Of a stretch of DNA of 64,000 bases, positions 51,964 to 60,506 are shown piece by piece. The notes below the pieces were generated by a model. It did not search any database. It saw nothing but the letters and a program-made list of their open reading frames with translations, and was not told the origin of the DNA. A program made the position numbers and the translations under genes. Position 1 is the first letter of the stretch. Every line of letters starts with the position of its first letter. The stretch is from Paenibacillus_S sp043945595 (GTDB lineage Bacteria; Bacillota; Bacilli; Paenibacillales; NBRC-103111), in NCBI RefSeq assembly GCF_043945595.1, contig NZ_JBIFNP010000001.1, forward strand, positions 496,001 through 560,000, written 5' to 3'.

Positions 51964-53580
51964 ATGGGAAGCGTCAGTAATGAAACAATTTCGCGTTTGA
52001 CAGCCGACGTGCTTGTCATCGGCGGGGGGCCTGCCGGAGCTTGGGCGGCGTGGAGCGCTGCGAAGCAAGGGGCGAAGGTCGTTGTCGCAGACAAAGGATA
52101 TTTGGGCTCCAGCGGAGCGACCGCTCCGGGCGGGACGAATTTGCTGTATTTGCCGCCGGATCCGAAGCTACGGGAAGAGGCTGTGCAGCAGCGGTACAGG
52201 GAAAGCGCATATTTGGCCGAGCCGGAGTGGATTCGCCGCGTCCTGGATCAAGTGTACGACAACTTGCAGCTGGTGGAAGCGTGGGGTTATCCGTTCCGCC
52301 GGGATGAAGCCGGTACCCCGCTGCGCGATCATCTTCAAGGACCGGAGTACATGCGCATTATGAGGCGCGCGGTGCACAAGGCCGGAGTGAAAATCCTCGA
52401 TCAGTCTCCTGCGCTGGAGCTGCTTGCCGACGAGCATGGCGTCGGCGGTGCGAGAGGGGTGAACCGGCTTGACGGTTCGGAGTGGGAGGTGCGGGCGAAT
52501 GCGGTTGTCATCGCAACGGGCGGCTGTGCCTTTTTGAGTAAAGGCTTGGGCTGCAACGTGTTGACCGGTGAAGGGCTGCTGATGGCTTCCGAGCTCGGAG
52601 CCGAGCTGTCAGGCATGGAGTTCACCAGACAGTATGCCCCCAGTGCCGCATTTGGCACCGTCACCCGAGGACGCCTTCTGAATTGGGCGACTTATTCGAA
52701 CCAGGATGGAAATGAATTGCCTGCAGCGGCGGCAAGGGCGGGTGACTTTTTGCCGCTCATGCTGAGCAAGGGGCCCGTTTACGCTGTCCTGAATAAAGCC
52801 GATACGGAGGAGAAGCGCGGTATTCTTCGCCGCTCACACGCCATCTTCTTTCTCCCTTACGACCGGGCCGGAATCGATCCGTTCACCCAAAGATTCCCGC
52901 TTACCCTGAGATATGAAGGCACGGTACGGGGGACGGGCGGAATTCGGCTTATCGGGGACGATTGCTCGACTTCCGTTGCCGGGCTGTACGCTGCGGGAGA
53001 TGCCGCCACCCGCGAGCGGGTCACGGGTGCCAAATCGGGCGGCGGTGCGTTTAACGCTTCGTGGGCGATTTGCTCGGGGACGTGGTCGGGACAAGCCGCC
53101 GCCAAGTACGCGCTTTCTGCCGGAGTGAAGGCCGGCACCCGGCAGCTCCGGGCCGCCGGACGGAGCGGGCTTGAAGCGAGAGCGGAAGCTTCCGCTCTGA
53201 TGAATCCGAACGAGCTGGTTGCTTCCGTGCAAAAGGAAGTGTTTCCGCTGGATATCAACTATTTCCGCAAGGAAGCCACACTGACCGCTTCGCTGAACCG
53301 CCTTGATCGGCTGTGGCCCAGCGTATATGACCGTGTGCCGGAGTCGATCCAAGGCCGGGTTCGAGCCCGTGAAGCGGCTGCCATGCTGGCAACGGCCCGC
53401 TGGATGTATACGGCGGCTCTGTCGCGCCGGGAAACGCGGGGCCTTCACGCCTTGGCCGAGTATCCCGATATGGATCCGCAGCAGCAGTACCGGCTGATCG
53501 TATCCGGAATCGACCGGATCCGCGTGGCTCCGGAAGCGAAACGAGCTGTTGAAACAGCGAAGGAGGTGACCGGGAGATGA
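51964..53580 (+). CDS. AprA-like FAD oxidoreductase, copy 2
   Basis: A 538-residue flavoprotein like copy 1 but intact. The FAD site is ADVLVIGGGPAGAWAAW (canonical GxGxxG), with KVVVADKGYLGSSGATAPGG, GPEYMRIMRRAVHKAGVKIL, VVIATGGCAFLSKGLGCNVL and the C-terminal FAD-contact GLYAAGDAATRERV. The substrate-channel block LPYDRAGIDPFTQRFPLTLR parallels copy 1. AAGGGGGGG precedes the ATG. It overlaps the ferredoxin gene at ATGA. Real APS reductase is expected in sulfate reducers, so in this organosulfur context the enzyme probably acts on another sulfur compound or transfers electrons to a monooxygenase; that is inference. Confidence 0.88.
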   Translation: MGSVSNETISRLTADVLVIGGGPAGAWAAWSAAKQGAKVVVADKGYLGSSGATAPGGTNLLYLPPDPKLREEAVQQRYRESAYLAEPEWIRRVLDQVYDNLQLVEAWGYPFRRDEAGTPLRDHLQGPEYMRIMRRAVHKAGVKILDQSPALELLADEHGVGGARGVNRLDGSEWEVRANAVVIATGGCAFLSKGLGCNVLTGEGLLMASELGAELSGMEFTRQYAPSAAFGTVTRGRLLNWATYSNQDGNELPAAAARAGDFLPLMLSKGPVYAVLNKADTEEKRGILRRSHAIFFLPYDRAGIDPFTQRFPLTLRYEGTVRGTGGIRLIGDDCSTSVAGLYAAGDAATRERVTGAKSGGGAFNASWAICSGTWSGQAAAKYALSAGVKAGTRQLRAAGRSGLEARAEASALMNPNELVASVQKEVFPLDINYFRKEATLTASLNRLDRLWPSVYDRVPESIQGRVRAREAAAMLATARWMYTAALSRRETRGLHALAEYPDMDPQQQYRLIVSGIDRIRVAPEAKRAVETAKEVTGR

Positions 53581-53918
53581 TTGAAATTGTGAGTGCGGAC
53601 CGCTGCGTCGAATGCGGCATGTGCGTAAAGGTATGCCCCACGAACGTGTTTGATGCCGGCGAGGACGGCATTCCTGTCATTGCCCGGCAGGAGGACTGCC
53701 AAACCTGCTTTATTTGTGAAGTATACTGTCCTGCGGACGCGCTCTATGTTTCCCCTTACGCGGATGAACCGGAACTACCGGCCGAAGCCGACTTGGCCGA
53801 AAAGGGGATGTTCGGCAGCTGGAGAGAAGTCGTAGGCTGGGGGCGGGGAAGGACGCCGCTCGCCGCCATAGACGAGACGCCGTTCATCGATCGGATTCTG
53901 CCTCCGCGCAAAGCATAG
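53577..53918 (+). CDS. AprB-like 2[4Fe-4S] ferredoxin, copy 2
   Basis: A 113-residue ferredoxin with cysteines at the same positions as copy 1 (C10, 13, 16, 20 and C41, 44, 47, 51) and the same tail (WREVVGWGRGRTPLAA). The ATG overlaps the flavoprotein stop and AGGAGGTGACC lies upstream, so the two are made together. The high similarity of both pairs implies duplication of the flavoprotein-ferredoxin unit. Confidence 0.9.
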   Translation: MIEIVSADRCVECGMCVKVCPTNVFDAGEDGIPVIARQEDCQTCFICEVYCPADALYVSPYADEPELPAEADLAEKGMFGSWREVVGWGRGRTPLAAIDETPFIDRILPPRKA

Positions 53919-53962
53919 CCGGCTGGGCAGATCCGATAGACGCGAGGCTGATCAAGCTGCCG

Positions 53963-53996
53963 GGCAGCGAAGCGGTTACGCTTTGCTGCCTTTTTT
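53963..53996 (+). terminator. Intrinsic terminator of the second flavoprotein operon
   Basis: The stem GGCAGCGAAGCG / CGCTTTGCTGCC (one mismatch) with loop GTTA is followed by six T. The next 430 bp to the chemoreceptor gene hold no gene that I can support. Confidence 0.9.
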
Positions 53997-54424
53997 CACA
54001 TGCGTTCGGATCGCATGCCGAATTATTATCCGCGCTTGAGCTTCATCCTTATCCTGCACGGCTATAAGTTGAAACTGCCTCCTCACCAATTGCCGCCCCG
54101 TGAATCCATTTCATGTCCAACCATCCATAAATTCTGCTTTAACATCTTTCCCCTAGACGCTGCTGCGTCCTCTGCAACCCTTCTGTGTTCTCTATGTTAT
54201 TTCCCCGGCCTCTTTCTCATCGTCATATTATTTAGCATGCCCTATCGACCTATAGTCCCAAGGTGATTTGAATCACATTACTATATACCTATATTTGTTA
54301 TAATTTTCACAAGCGGAATGAAGAGGCAGCTGAAAAATTGCAGATTACTAGAAATATTAGCTAACTCTAGTATCGTTGTTAAGGGGCTTTCCCCCATTCA
54401 TATTTTTACAAAGGGGTTTTTGAC

Positions 54425-56119
54425 ATGAAAATGACGATCAGCAAGAAGTTATTCGGGGGTTTTTTGGCTGTTCTAGTGGTATTAATTGCCACGGTGGCGA
54501 TTAGTTATTATCAGATTTCGACGGTTGATCATACGTATACTGAGTTGATAAATGATAAATCGAAGAAATTAATTTTAATACAAGAGATGAAGGTAAGCAT
54601 TCAACAAGAGCAGACTGGAGTGCGCGGATTTCTCATTGATGCGGATCCTGTATCTTTACAAACCTTCACCAAAGCGCATGATGATTATCTTGAAATAAGC
54701 AAAGTGTTGAACGAAATCATTGTCCTCCCAACGGCAAAGGAGTTACTGCAGCAAGTAGACCAACTCGAAAATCAGTATTATCAGTTTGCCAGCCAAGAAA
54801 TTCAACTTAAGCAGCAAAACAAAAACGGTGAAATTTTGAGCTTGATTGACACAGGCCGTGAAATGACGCAGAAATTCAGCCAAAAAATAGATGATTTTGC
54901 TGATTTCCAGCAAAACGTACTCGACGAGGGAAGTAAAGACACGTCAGATAAAGTCACTTCCGTGAAGTATTGGGTAGTGACCTTAGGCATCATAGCCATA
55001 TTAATCGGTGTAGCCATAGCGCTGTATAGCGGCAGAGTAATATCCCAACCGATCGTAGCCATCGCAAAAGCTGCAGAAAAAATTGCAAGCGGAGATCTGA
55101 CCGTAGAGGATATTACAGTTAAAAATAAAGATGAAATAGGGGAGTTGGCCGGTTCCTTTAACCAAATGTCCAGAAATTTGCGCCACCTGATCCATCAGGT
55201 TGGTTCAAATACGGAAATGGTGGCCGCTTCAGCAGAAGAACTGACTGCAAGCGCCGAACAAACCTCCAGCGCAACGGAGCAGATTGCTGTAACCATCCAA
55301 AATGTAGCGGCTGACGTTGAAAAAGAATTTAAAAATGTGGATGAAGCTACTAAAGCGATTCACGAAATGTCTATTGGTGTACAGCAAGTTGCAATGAATG
55401 CTCGAATTGTTTCTGATGTTGCTATGAATGCCCATGAAAAGGCGTCGGAAGGCAATCAATCCATCCGGACAGTTGTCGAGCAGATGGGCTCAATTAATCG
55501 AACCGTCGGGAGCATGGCGGCAGTGATAAAGAAATTAGACGAACGTTCGAATGAGATCGGTCAAATGATAGCAACCATCATAGAGATTGCAAATCAAACG
55601 AATCTGCTGGCTTTAAATGCCGCTATTGAAAGGGCGGGAGAACATGGCCGGGGATTTGCGGTGGTCGCTTCGGAAGTGCGCAAGCTTGCAGAAAAATCGG
55701 CCCTGTCTGCGCAGCAAATATCGCACTTAGTATAGTATCGAGTATCGGCCATTCAAGGGGAAACGGACAGTGCGGCTGAATCCATGCAAGCTGCTGCCAA
55801 AGAAGTCGCGGCAGGCATTAAGGTTGTAAATTCAGCCGGTGAATCGTTCTATCAAATACAAGAGTCGGTCAACGAAGTCAACAAGCAGATCCACGAGGTT
55901 TCATCCTCCGTCCAGCAAATGGCTGCCGGTGCTGAGCAGATGGTGCAGTCCATGAATTTTATTTCAACCGTAGCGGAAACGACCGCGGCAAGCACGCAGG
56001 AAGTAGCCGGCTCCGCCCAAGAGCAATTAGCCTCAATGGAGGAAATCGCTGCATCGGCGAACGCTTTGTCTAAAATGTCGGAAGATCTGCAGTTGTATAT
56101 TGAAAAATTTAAAGTATAG
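54425..56119 (+). pseudogene. Methyl-accepting chemotaxis protein, interrupted by a stop
   Basis: A chemoreceptor with TM1 (FLAVLVVLIATVAISYYQI), a four-helix sensor with QTGVRGFLIDADPVSLQTF (CHASE3/4HB type), TM2 (WVVTLGIIAILIGVAIALY), HAMP and a signalling domain. The frame is broken by an in-frame TAG at 55733. The sequence around it, TTAGTATAGTATCGAGTATC, contains a 12-bp imperfect tandem insertion; without it the product would read ISHLVSAIQGETDSAAESM and continue to 56119. In addition the tip of the signalling hairpin reads LNAAIERAGEHGRGF, two residues shorter than the nearly invariant NAAIEAARAGE, so a 6-bp deletion is also present. Both defects point to real decay rather than to a single sequencing error. 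Confidence 0.85.
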
Positions 56120-56165
56120 TGCTTGCATGAGTGAATAAACATATGTTCAGAATACGCAGGACACG

Positions 56166-56201
56166 AAACAAGACGGAGCTGACAAGAGCTGCGTCTTGTT
56201 T
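56166..56201 (+). terminator. Terminator-like hairpin after the chemoreceptor gene
   Basis: The inverted repeat AAACAAGACG / CGTCTTGTTT with a 16-nt loop lies about 45 nt after the stop. The T-run is short. Confidence 0.55.
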
Positions 56202-56317
56202 GGCTTCAGCAGCTGCTTCAACGTATTCGCTGATCAAATGTTCACAGACTGTTCACTTATGAAGAGGCATTCGTTCTTTATATAATGACAAGGGTTAACA
56301 AGAAAGGATGATGGACA

Positions 56318-56810
56318 TTGCCGACAACGAAGAAGGAAGAGTTTTATTTTGGATTGATGATGTGCTTCGGAATGGTTATAGTCATGACGACTTATAATCT
56401 ATTTACGAACGGTTTGATTGGCACCCTATCGCTGAAAGGAATAGCTGCCCAGCTGGCTCTGGGCTTTACGGTCGCTTTGCTGCTGGAGGTATTTATTGTT
56501 GGTTCGTGCGGCGAAAAAAATTGCTTTATCCTTGCCCTATGACAAATCGAAAAAAATTTTTGTGATAGTATCCGTTTCGTTTTTTATGGTGGCTGGCATG
56601 GTGCTCTGTATGTCTCTTTATGGGCTGGGAAATGCCTACTTTTCTAATCAGCTGGCCGGCGAATCCCTGCTTGATAGCTACTTTTTAATCGTTTTTAGAA
56701 ATTTTATTTTTGCGCTGCCTCTGCAGCTGCTCATTATGGGACCGCTTGTGCGCTATGTATTTGCTAAATTCGTTAAAGAGAAAAGAAGGCTGGAGCCTTT
56801 AAGCAAGTAG
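56318..56810 (+). pseudogene. DUF2798-like small membrane protein, frameshifted
   Basis: The first frame starts at TTG with AAAGGATG upstream and gives KKEEFYFGLMMCFGMVIVMT, TYNLFTNGLIGTLS and a second TM (LALGFTVALLLEVFIVG). After about 56510 the sequence continues in the next frame as AKKIALSLPYDKSKK, FVIVSVSFFMVAGMVLCMSL, an extracellular loop and FVKEKRRLEPLSK. Four TM helices with FGxMMCxGM and AKKIA are typical of DUF2798 proteins, whose function is unknown. One extra base in TGCGGCGAAA explains the break. Confidence 0.75.
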
Positions 56811-56894
56811 GGGGAACGAGGCCGGATAAGCTGAAAAAGATTGCGCAAACAACGCAGTTGCTTTGCAGAGCGCATTATTTTGAAAAAAAAGGTA

Positions 56895-56922
56895 TTGTAA
56901 TTCGCATAATACCTAGTATAAT
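56895..56922 (+). promoter_or_regulatory. Sigma-A promoter of the flavin monooxygenase genes
   Basis: TTGTAA (56895-56900), a 16-nt spacer and a perfect TATAAT (56917-56922). It would start a leader of about 250 nt containing two terminator hairpins. Confidence 0.65.
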
Positions 56923-56952
56923 AATGGGTATAGATGGTTTAAAATGTAAATC

Positions 56953-57018
56953 GACCAGTTAACTGGAGACGGATAATTCCTGAGAATGCTGTTCTTGGGA
57001 TGCTCTGTCTCCCTTTTT
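56953..57018 (+). promoter_or_regulatory. Leader element C: small hairpin fused to a terminator
   Basis: GACCAGTTAACTGGAGAC (56953-56970) gives the stem CCAG/CTGG with loop TTAA. GGAGAC (56965-56970) pairs with GTCTCC (57007-57012) around an inner hairpin TCCTGAGAA/TTCTTGGGA, followed by CTTTTTG. It is the same layout as elements A, B and D but with different bases in the inner stem pairs. A 16-codon frame (56986-57036) rich in cysteine codons (MLFLGCSVSLFVCKCA) starts inside the element, with a poor ribosome-binding site. Confidence 0.6.
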
Positions 57019-57080
57019 GTATGCAAATGTGCATAAGAGGGGAGATCCGAATAGAATCCTATGTTCAAGGAATACCGGAC

Positions 57081-57117
57081 AACCGGAAACTTGCCTCGGC
57101 CAGTTTCCGGTTTTTTG
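57081..57117 (+). terminator. Second leader terminator before the monooxygenase gene
   Basis: A perfect stem AACCGGAAACT / AGTTTCCGGTT with a 10-nt loop and a T-run, 65 nt before the chosen start of the monooxygenase gene. Since it precedes the gene on the same transcript it should act as an attenuator, unless a further promoter lies after it. Confidence 0.8.
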
Positions 57118-57181
57118 ACATACCGGTATGGATGCTATGAAACTACGTATTTTCAAAAATGTGGATGGGAGTGTGGGAACG

Positions 57182-58552
57182 ATGAGTGGGAATGAGAGAA
57201 AAGTACACTTGAACGTATTTGTGCGCATTGCCGGCCATCATGCCGGAGGATGGAAGCATCCCGATGCGGAGCCTGAAAGGGATTTGGACATTGATAAGTA
57301 CGTGGAGCTGGCTCAATTGGCTGAAAGCGGCTTGATCGATTCCCTTTTTATGGCGGACAATTATTCGGGTACAGGCAGAAGGCTGGAGCCTTTCACTCTG
57401 CTGTCGGCCCTTGCGGCCGTAACGTCAAGGATCGGCTTGATCGGCACGGTCAGCACTACGTATAACGATCCTTTCCATGTGGCACGGAAATTTGCTTCGC
57501 TGGATTATTTGAGCAAAGGACGGGCGGGATGGAATATCGTGACAGGGCATTCTCCCGAGGACGGCAATAACATTACGAAGTGGGGCGGATACCCGGAGCC
57601 GAGCAAGCGCTATGAAATTGGCGATGAATTCGTCGAGGTGACCAAGCAGCTGTGGGACAGCTGGGATGAAGATGAAGGAAGAGGCGCCGACGAAAGGAAC
57701 CTGAAAATCAATCACACCAATATTCATGAGATCGATTTTAAAGGCAGCTATTATCAGGTCAAAGGGCCGCTTAACATACCTCGCCCGCCGCAGGGCTACC
57801 CTGTACTTGTACAAGCCGGCTCTTCGGAGAGCGGCAAGGAATTGGCAGCCAAGCATGCCGAGGTGATTTTTACGGCGCAGCAGACGCTGGGGGCGGCACA
57901 GGAATTTTATACCGATGTGAAATCCAGATTGGCCAAGTATGGAAGACGTACGGATGAACTGCTCATTATGCCTGGCCTGGGGGCAATTGTCGGCGAAACG
58001 GAAGCGGAAGCGAAAGATCTTGAGGAGGAGCTGTTCTCCTTGCTGAATCTTAAAAATTCGCTTAAACAGGCTTCCCGGTTTTTCTCGGTCGATTTGTCGG
58101 AGTATGACTTGGACGATCCGGTTCCGCTCGACAAGGTAAGGCTGGACGACAACCGGATCGGAGGCATAACCAGCCGGCGTGAGGTTGTTCTTGATGCCGT
58201 ACGCAGAGAAGGCATGACGATCCGTCAATTTGTGAACCGCAGTGCCGGCGGACACGGGCACGTTACATATAGAGGCTCTTATATTCAGGTAGCCGATTTT
58301 ATTGAAACCTGGCTGCGGGAGCGCGGTGCCGACGGCTTCAACCTGCTGCCTCAGGTGGTTCCTTATAGTATGGAAACTTTTGTGAAAAAGGTGATACCTG
58401 AGCTGCAGAACCGCGGTATTTTCCGTACGGAGTATGAGGGCACTACACTTCGCGAAAATCTGGGTCTCGCCCGTCCCGAGAACCGGAATCGGCAAATTTG
58501 GACAGCAAGATATCAAACCGTCAAAGAAAATATTTCTGAAGCCGTGAACTGA
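57182..58552 (+). CDS. Flavin-dependent monooxygenase, NtaA/SnaA/DszA family (1)
   Basis: A 456-residue LLM-class (bacterial luciferase-like) monooxygenase using FMNH2 and O2. Family blocks are VHLNVFVRIAGHHAGGWKHP, GLIDSLFMADNYSG, LEPFTLLSALAAVTSRIGLI, STTYNDPFHVARKFASLDYL, GRAGWNIVTGHSPEDGNNI and NIPRPPQGYPVLVQAGSSES. Relatives open aminopolycarboxylates or desulfurise organosulfur compounds. I chose the ATG at 57182 (GGGAG upstream, N-terminus matching the family); an in-frame ATG at 57128 exists. The leader element shared with the sulfur transport genes supports a role in sulfur scavenging. Reduced flavin must come from a separate reductase, perhaps the nitroreductase. Confidence 0.9.
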   Translation: MSGNERKVHLNVFVRIAGHHAGGWKHPDAEPERDLDIDKYVELAQLAESGLIDSLFMADNYSGTGRRLEPFTLLSALAAVTSRIGLIGTVSTTYNDPFHVARKFASLDYLSKGRAGWNIVTGHSPEDGNNITKWGGYPEPSKRYEIGDEFVEVTKQLWDSWDEDEGRGADERNLKINHTNIHEIDFKGSYYQVKGPLNIPRPPQGYPVLVQAGSSESGKELAAKHAEVIFTAQQTLGAAQEFYTDVKSRLAKYGRRTDELLIMPGLGAIVGETEAEAKDLEEELFSLLNLKNSLKQASRFFSVDLSEYDLDDPVPLDKVRLDDNRIGGITSRREVVLDAVRREGMTIRQFVNRSAGGHGHVTYRGSYIQVADFIETWLRERGADGFNLLPQVVPYSMETFVKKVIPELQNRGIFRTEYEGTTLRENLGLARPENRNRQIWTARYQTVKENISEAVN

Positions 58553-58594
58553 TTGTATCGCGGGGACAAGTAAATAAAAATTGGGGTGGATGAG

Positions 58595-59950
58595 ATGAGC
58601 AAGGCTAATAAAAAAGCCCATTTTAATGTGTTTATTCGTGAGACAGGTCACCATGCCGCTTCCTCGAAGCACCCGTCTGTCATTCCGAACAGCGGGCTTG
58701 ATTTGGCGCATTTCGTGAACCAAGCGCGCACGGCGGAACGCGGTTTGCTGGATTCCCTGTTCGTGGCCGACGGCTATGCGGGGTTGTCCCGCCGGTTCGA
58801 GCCGATTACGTTGTTTTCCGCCATCGCTGCGCTTACCAAGCATATTGGCTTCATCGCCACGGTAGGCACCACGTATAATGATCCGTACCATATCGCCCGC
58901 CAGTTTGCCTCGCTGGATCATATCAGCAAAGGGCGTGCGGCCTGGAATATTGTGACGGGCGCCCAATCTGCAGCTCACAATTTCGGGCGGGAAGAGCACC
59001 CTGAGGTGGAGCAGCGGTACAAGGTTGGCGAAGAATTCGTCGATGTCGTCAAACAGCTGTGGGACAGCTGGGAAGAGGATGCGCTCGTATACGATAAGGC
59101 CAATGATTTACGGCTGGACACGAACAAGGTGTACCATATACATCATCAAGGCGAGTACTATAAGGTGAAGGGACCGCTTAATATTCCGCGTCCTCCCCAA
59201 GGCTATCCGGTGCTTGTCCAAGCGGGGTCTTCCGAAGGAGGCAAGGAGCTGGCGGCAAGAACCGCCGAAGTGGTTTTCACCGCTCAGCAGACGCTGGGCG
59301 CAGCACAGGAATTTTACAGCGATCTAAAAGGCCGGCTGGTCAAATTCGGAAGAACGCCGGAGCAGCTGCTCATTATGCCTGGCTTGTGCCCGATTATTGG
59401 CGACACCGAAGCGGAAGCGAGAGATCTTGAAGAGGAACTTTTCTCTCTGCTTGATACGAAGCAATCGCTGAGTAACCTTTCCCGTTTTTTTTCGGTGGAT
59501 CTTTCCGAGTATCCGCTGGACGCTCCCGTTCCTATAGATAAGCTAAAACCCGCAGAGCTTTTCAGAACGGGAATTACCTCCCGGCGCGACGTCATTATTG
59601 ATGCTGCCATCAGAGAGAAATTTACGATTAAACAATTCCTAAGCCGGAGCGCAGGCGGTCATGGGCATATAACTTTTACGGGTTCCGTTTTGCAGGTAGC
59701 GGATTTTATCGAGAAATGGCTTCGGGAAGGAGGAGCCGACGGCTTCAACCTTCTCCCGCCTATTTTTCCAGCCGGTCTGGAATCGTTCGTAGACAAAGTA
59801 GTTCCCGAGCTGCAGAATCGGGGGATTTATCGGACGGCCTACGAGGGAACAACGCTGCGCGAGAATCTGGGTCTCGCCAGACCCGAAAACCAGCACCGCC
59901 AAGTATGGGCTGCCAATGGACAAACAATTGAAAGTGCTGGGGCATTTTAG
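58595..59950 (+). CDS. Flavin-dependent monooxygenase, NtaA/SnaA/DszA family (2)
   Basis: A 451-residue paralog of the preceding enzyme, similar along the whole length (AHFNVFIRETGHHAASSKHP, GTTYNDPYHIARQFASLDHI, GRAAWNIVTGAQSAAHNFG, NIPRPPQGYPVLVQAGSSEG, SRSAGGHGHITFTGS, NRGIYRTAYEGTTLRENLGL). It begins 42 nt after the first gene, with a G-rich site before the ATG at 58595; a GTG at 58586 is also in frame. The pair arose by tandem duplication and diverged, so the two probably share flavin supply but differ in substrate. Confidence 0.9.
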   Translation: MSKANKKAHFNVFIRETGHHAASSKHPSVIPNSGLDLAHFVNQARTAERGLLDSLFVADGYAGLSRRFEPITLFSAIAALTKHIGFIATVGTTYNDPYHIARQFASLDHISKGRAAWNIVTGAQSAAHNFGREEHPEVEQRYKVGEEFVDVVKQLWDSWEEDALVYDKANDLRLDTNKVYHIHHQGEYYKVKGPLNIPRPPQGYPVLVQAGSSEGGKELAARTAEVVFTAQQTLGAAQEFYSDLKGRLVKFGRTPEQLLIMPGLCPIIGDTEAEARDLEEELFSLLDTKQSLSNLSRFFSVDLSEYPLDAPVPIDKLKPAELFRTGITSRRDVIIDAAIREKFTIKQFLSRSAGGHGHITFTGSVLQVADFIEKWLREGGADGFNLLPPIFPAGLESFVDKVVPELQNRGIYRTAYEGTTLRENLGLARPENQHRQVWAANGQTIESAGAF

Positions 59951-60506
59951 ATTTCGGATCATCGGATCAAATGTAGAACTATGAGCTGGACTTTCGCCTT
60001 TTATTCATTAGAGGCGGGAGTCCGTTTTTAATTGCTGCTTATATGCTTGCATTCCTGCAAGAACTGTGATAAATTAAATTTCTTGCTGTTAAAGCCGATG
60101 AAAAAGTTTAGCAGCTTTCAAAAAATATTATACTTGCAAATTGTAATTAACTTATGTTATATTGATTCAGCTGCTTCGAGCAGTAAGGTTGCAAGCGAAG
60201 ATCAAACAAATCGTCTTCATATGATGGGATGACTGGTAAAAATTACAACTTGCAATCAAGTAAGCAAATATGGTAAATTGATGTTCCTGCTGTTCGAGAG
60301 AACAGTGAGCCAACAAGAATTACTATAATGAAGCATTGCCCTTTGAAAACTGAACAACGAGTGAGTGAAATAAAGAGAATGCAAATTCTCGCTAGCAAGA
60401 AATTTTGAGCTTAAGACAAGCTTGATACTTGATATACCCATGAATTCATGGGTCCCCGAAAAGTAATAGGAATCGGCTTCGGCAGGTTCACTTCACTTTT
60501 TGGGGT
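59951..60506 (+). other. rRNA operon control and leader region
   Basis: No protein gene is supported. The region holds an rRNA promoter (60134-60162), a tract CCTTTGAAAACTGAACAACG near 60340-60360 that resembles the antitermination/processing leader placed before 16S genes in Bacillales (a similar CTTGAAAACTAGATAACG recurs in the 16S-23S spacer at about 62256), and GC-richer sequence just before the 16S start. Confidence 0.7.
60134..60162 (+). promoter_or_regulatory. rRNA operon promoter
   Basis: TTGCAA, a 17-nt spacer and TTATAT, about 345 nt before the mature 16S end. Spacing and position fit a Bacillales rRNA P2-type promoter; others may lie upstream. Confidence 0.6.

Noticed and set aside
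54000..54266. Possible 88-residue gene
   Set aside because: It starts inside the terminator region, has no ribosome-binding site and has an unordered composition rich in Pro, Leu and Cys with no recognisable pattern.
57425..58999. A 524-residue minus-strand frame opposite both monooxygenases
   Set aside because: It is the mirror of the conserved plus-strand genes, spans their intergenic gap and resembles no protein family.
60032..60232. Possible small gene before the rRNA operon
   Set aside because: It runs across the rRNA promoter and has no ribosome-binding site; it is chance coding in AT-rich DNA.
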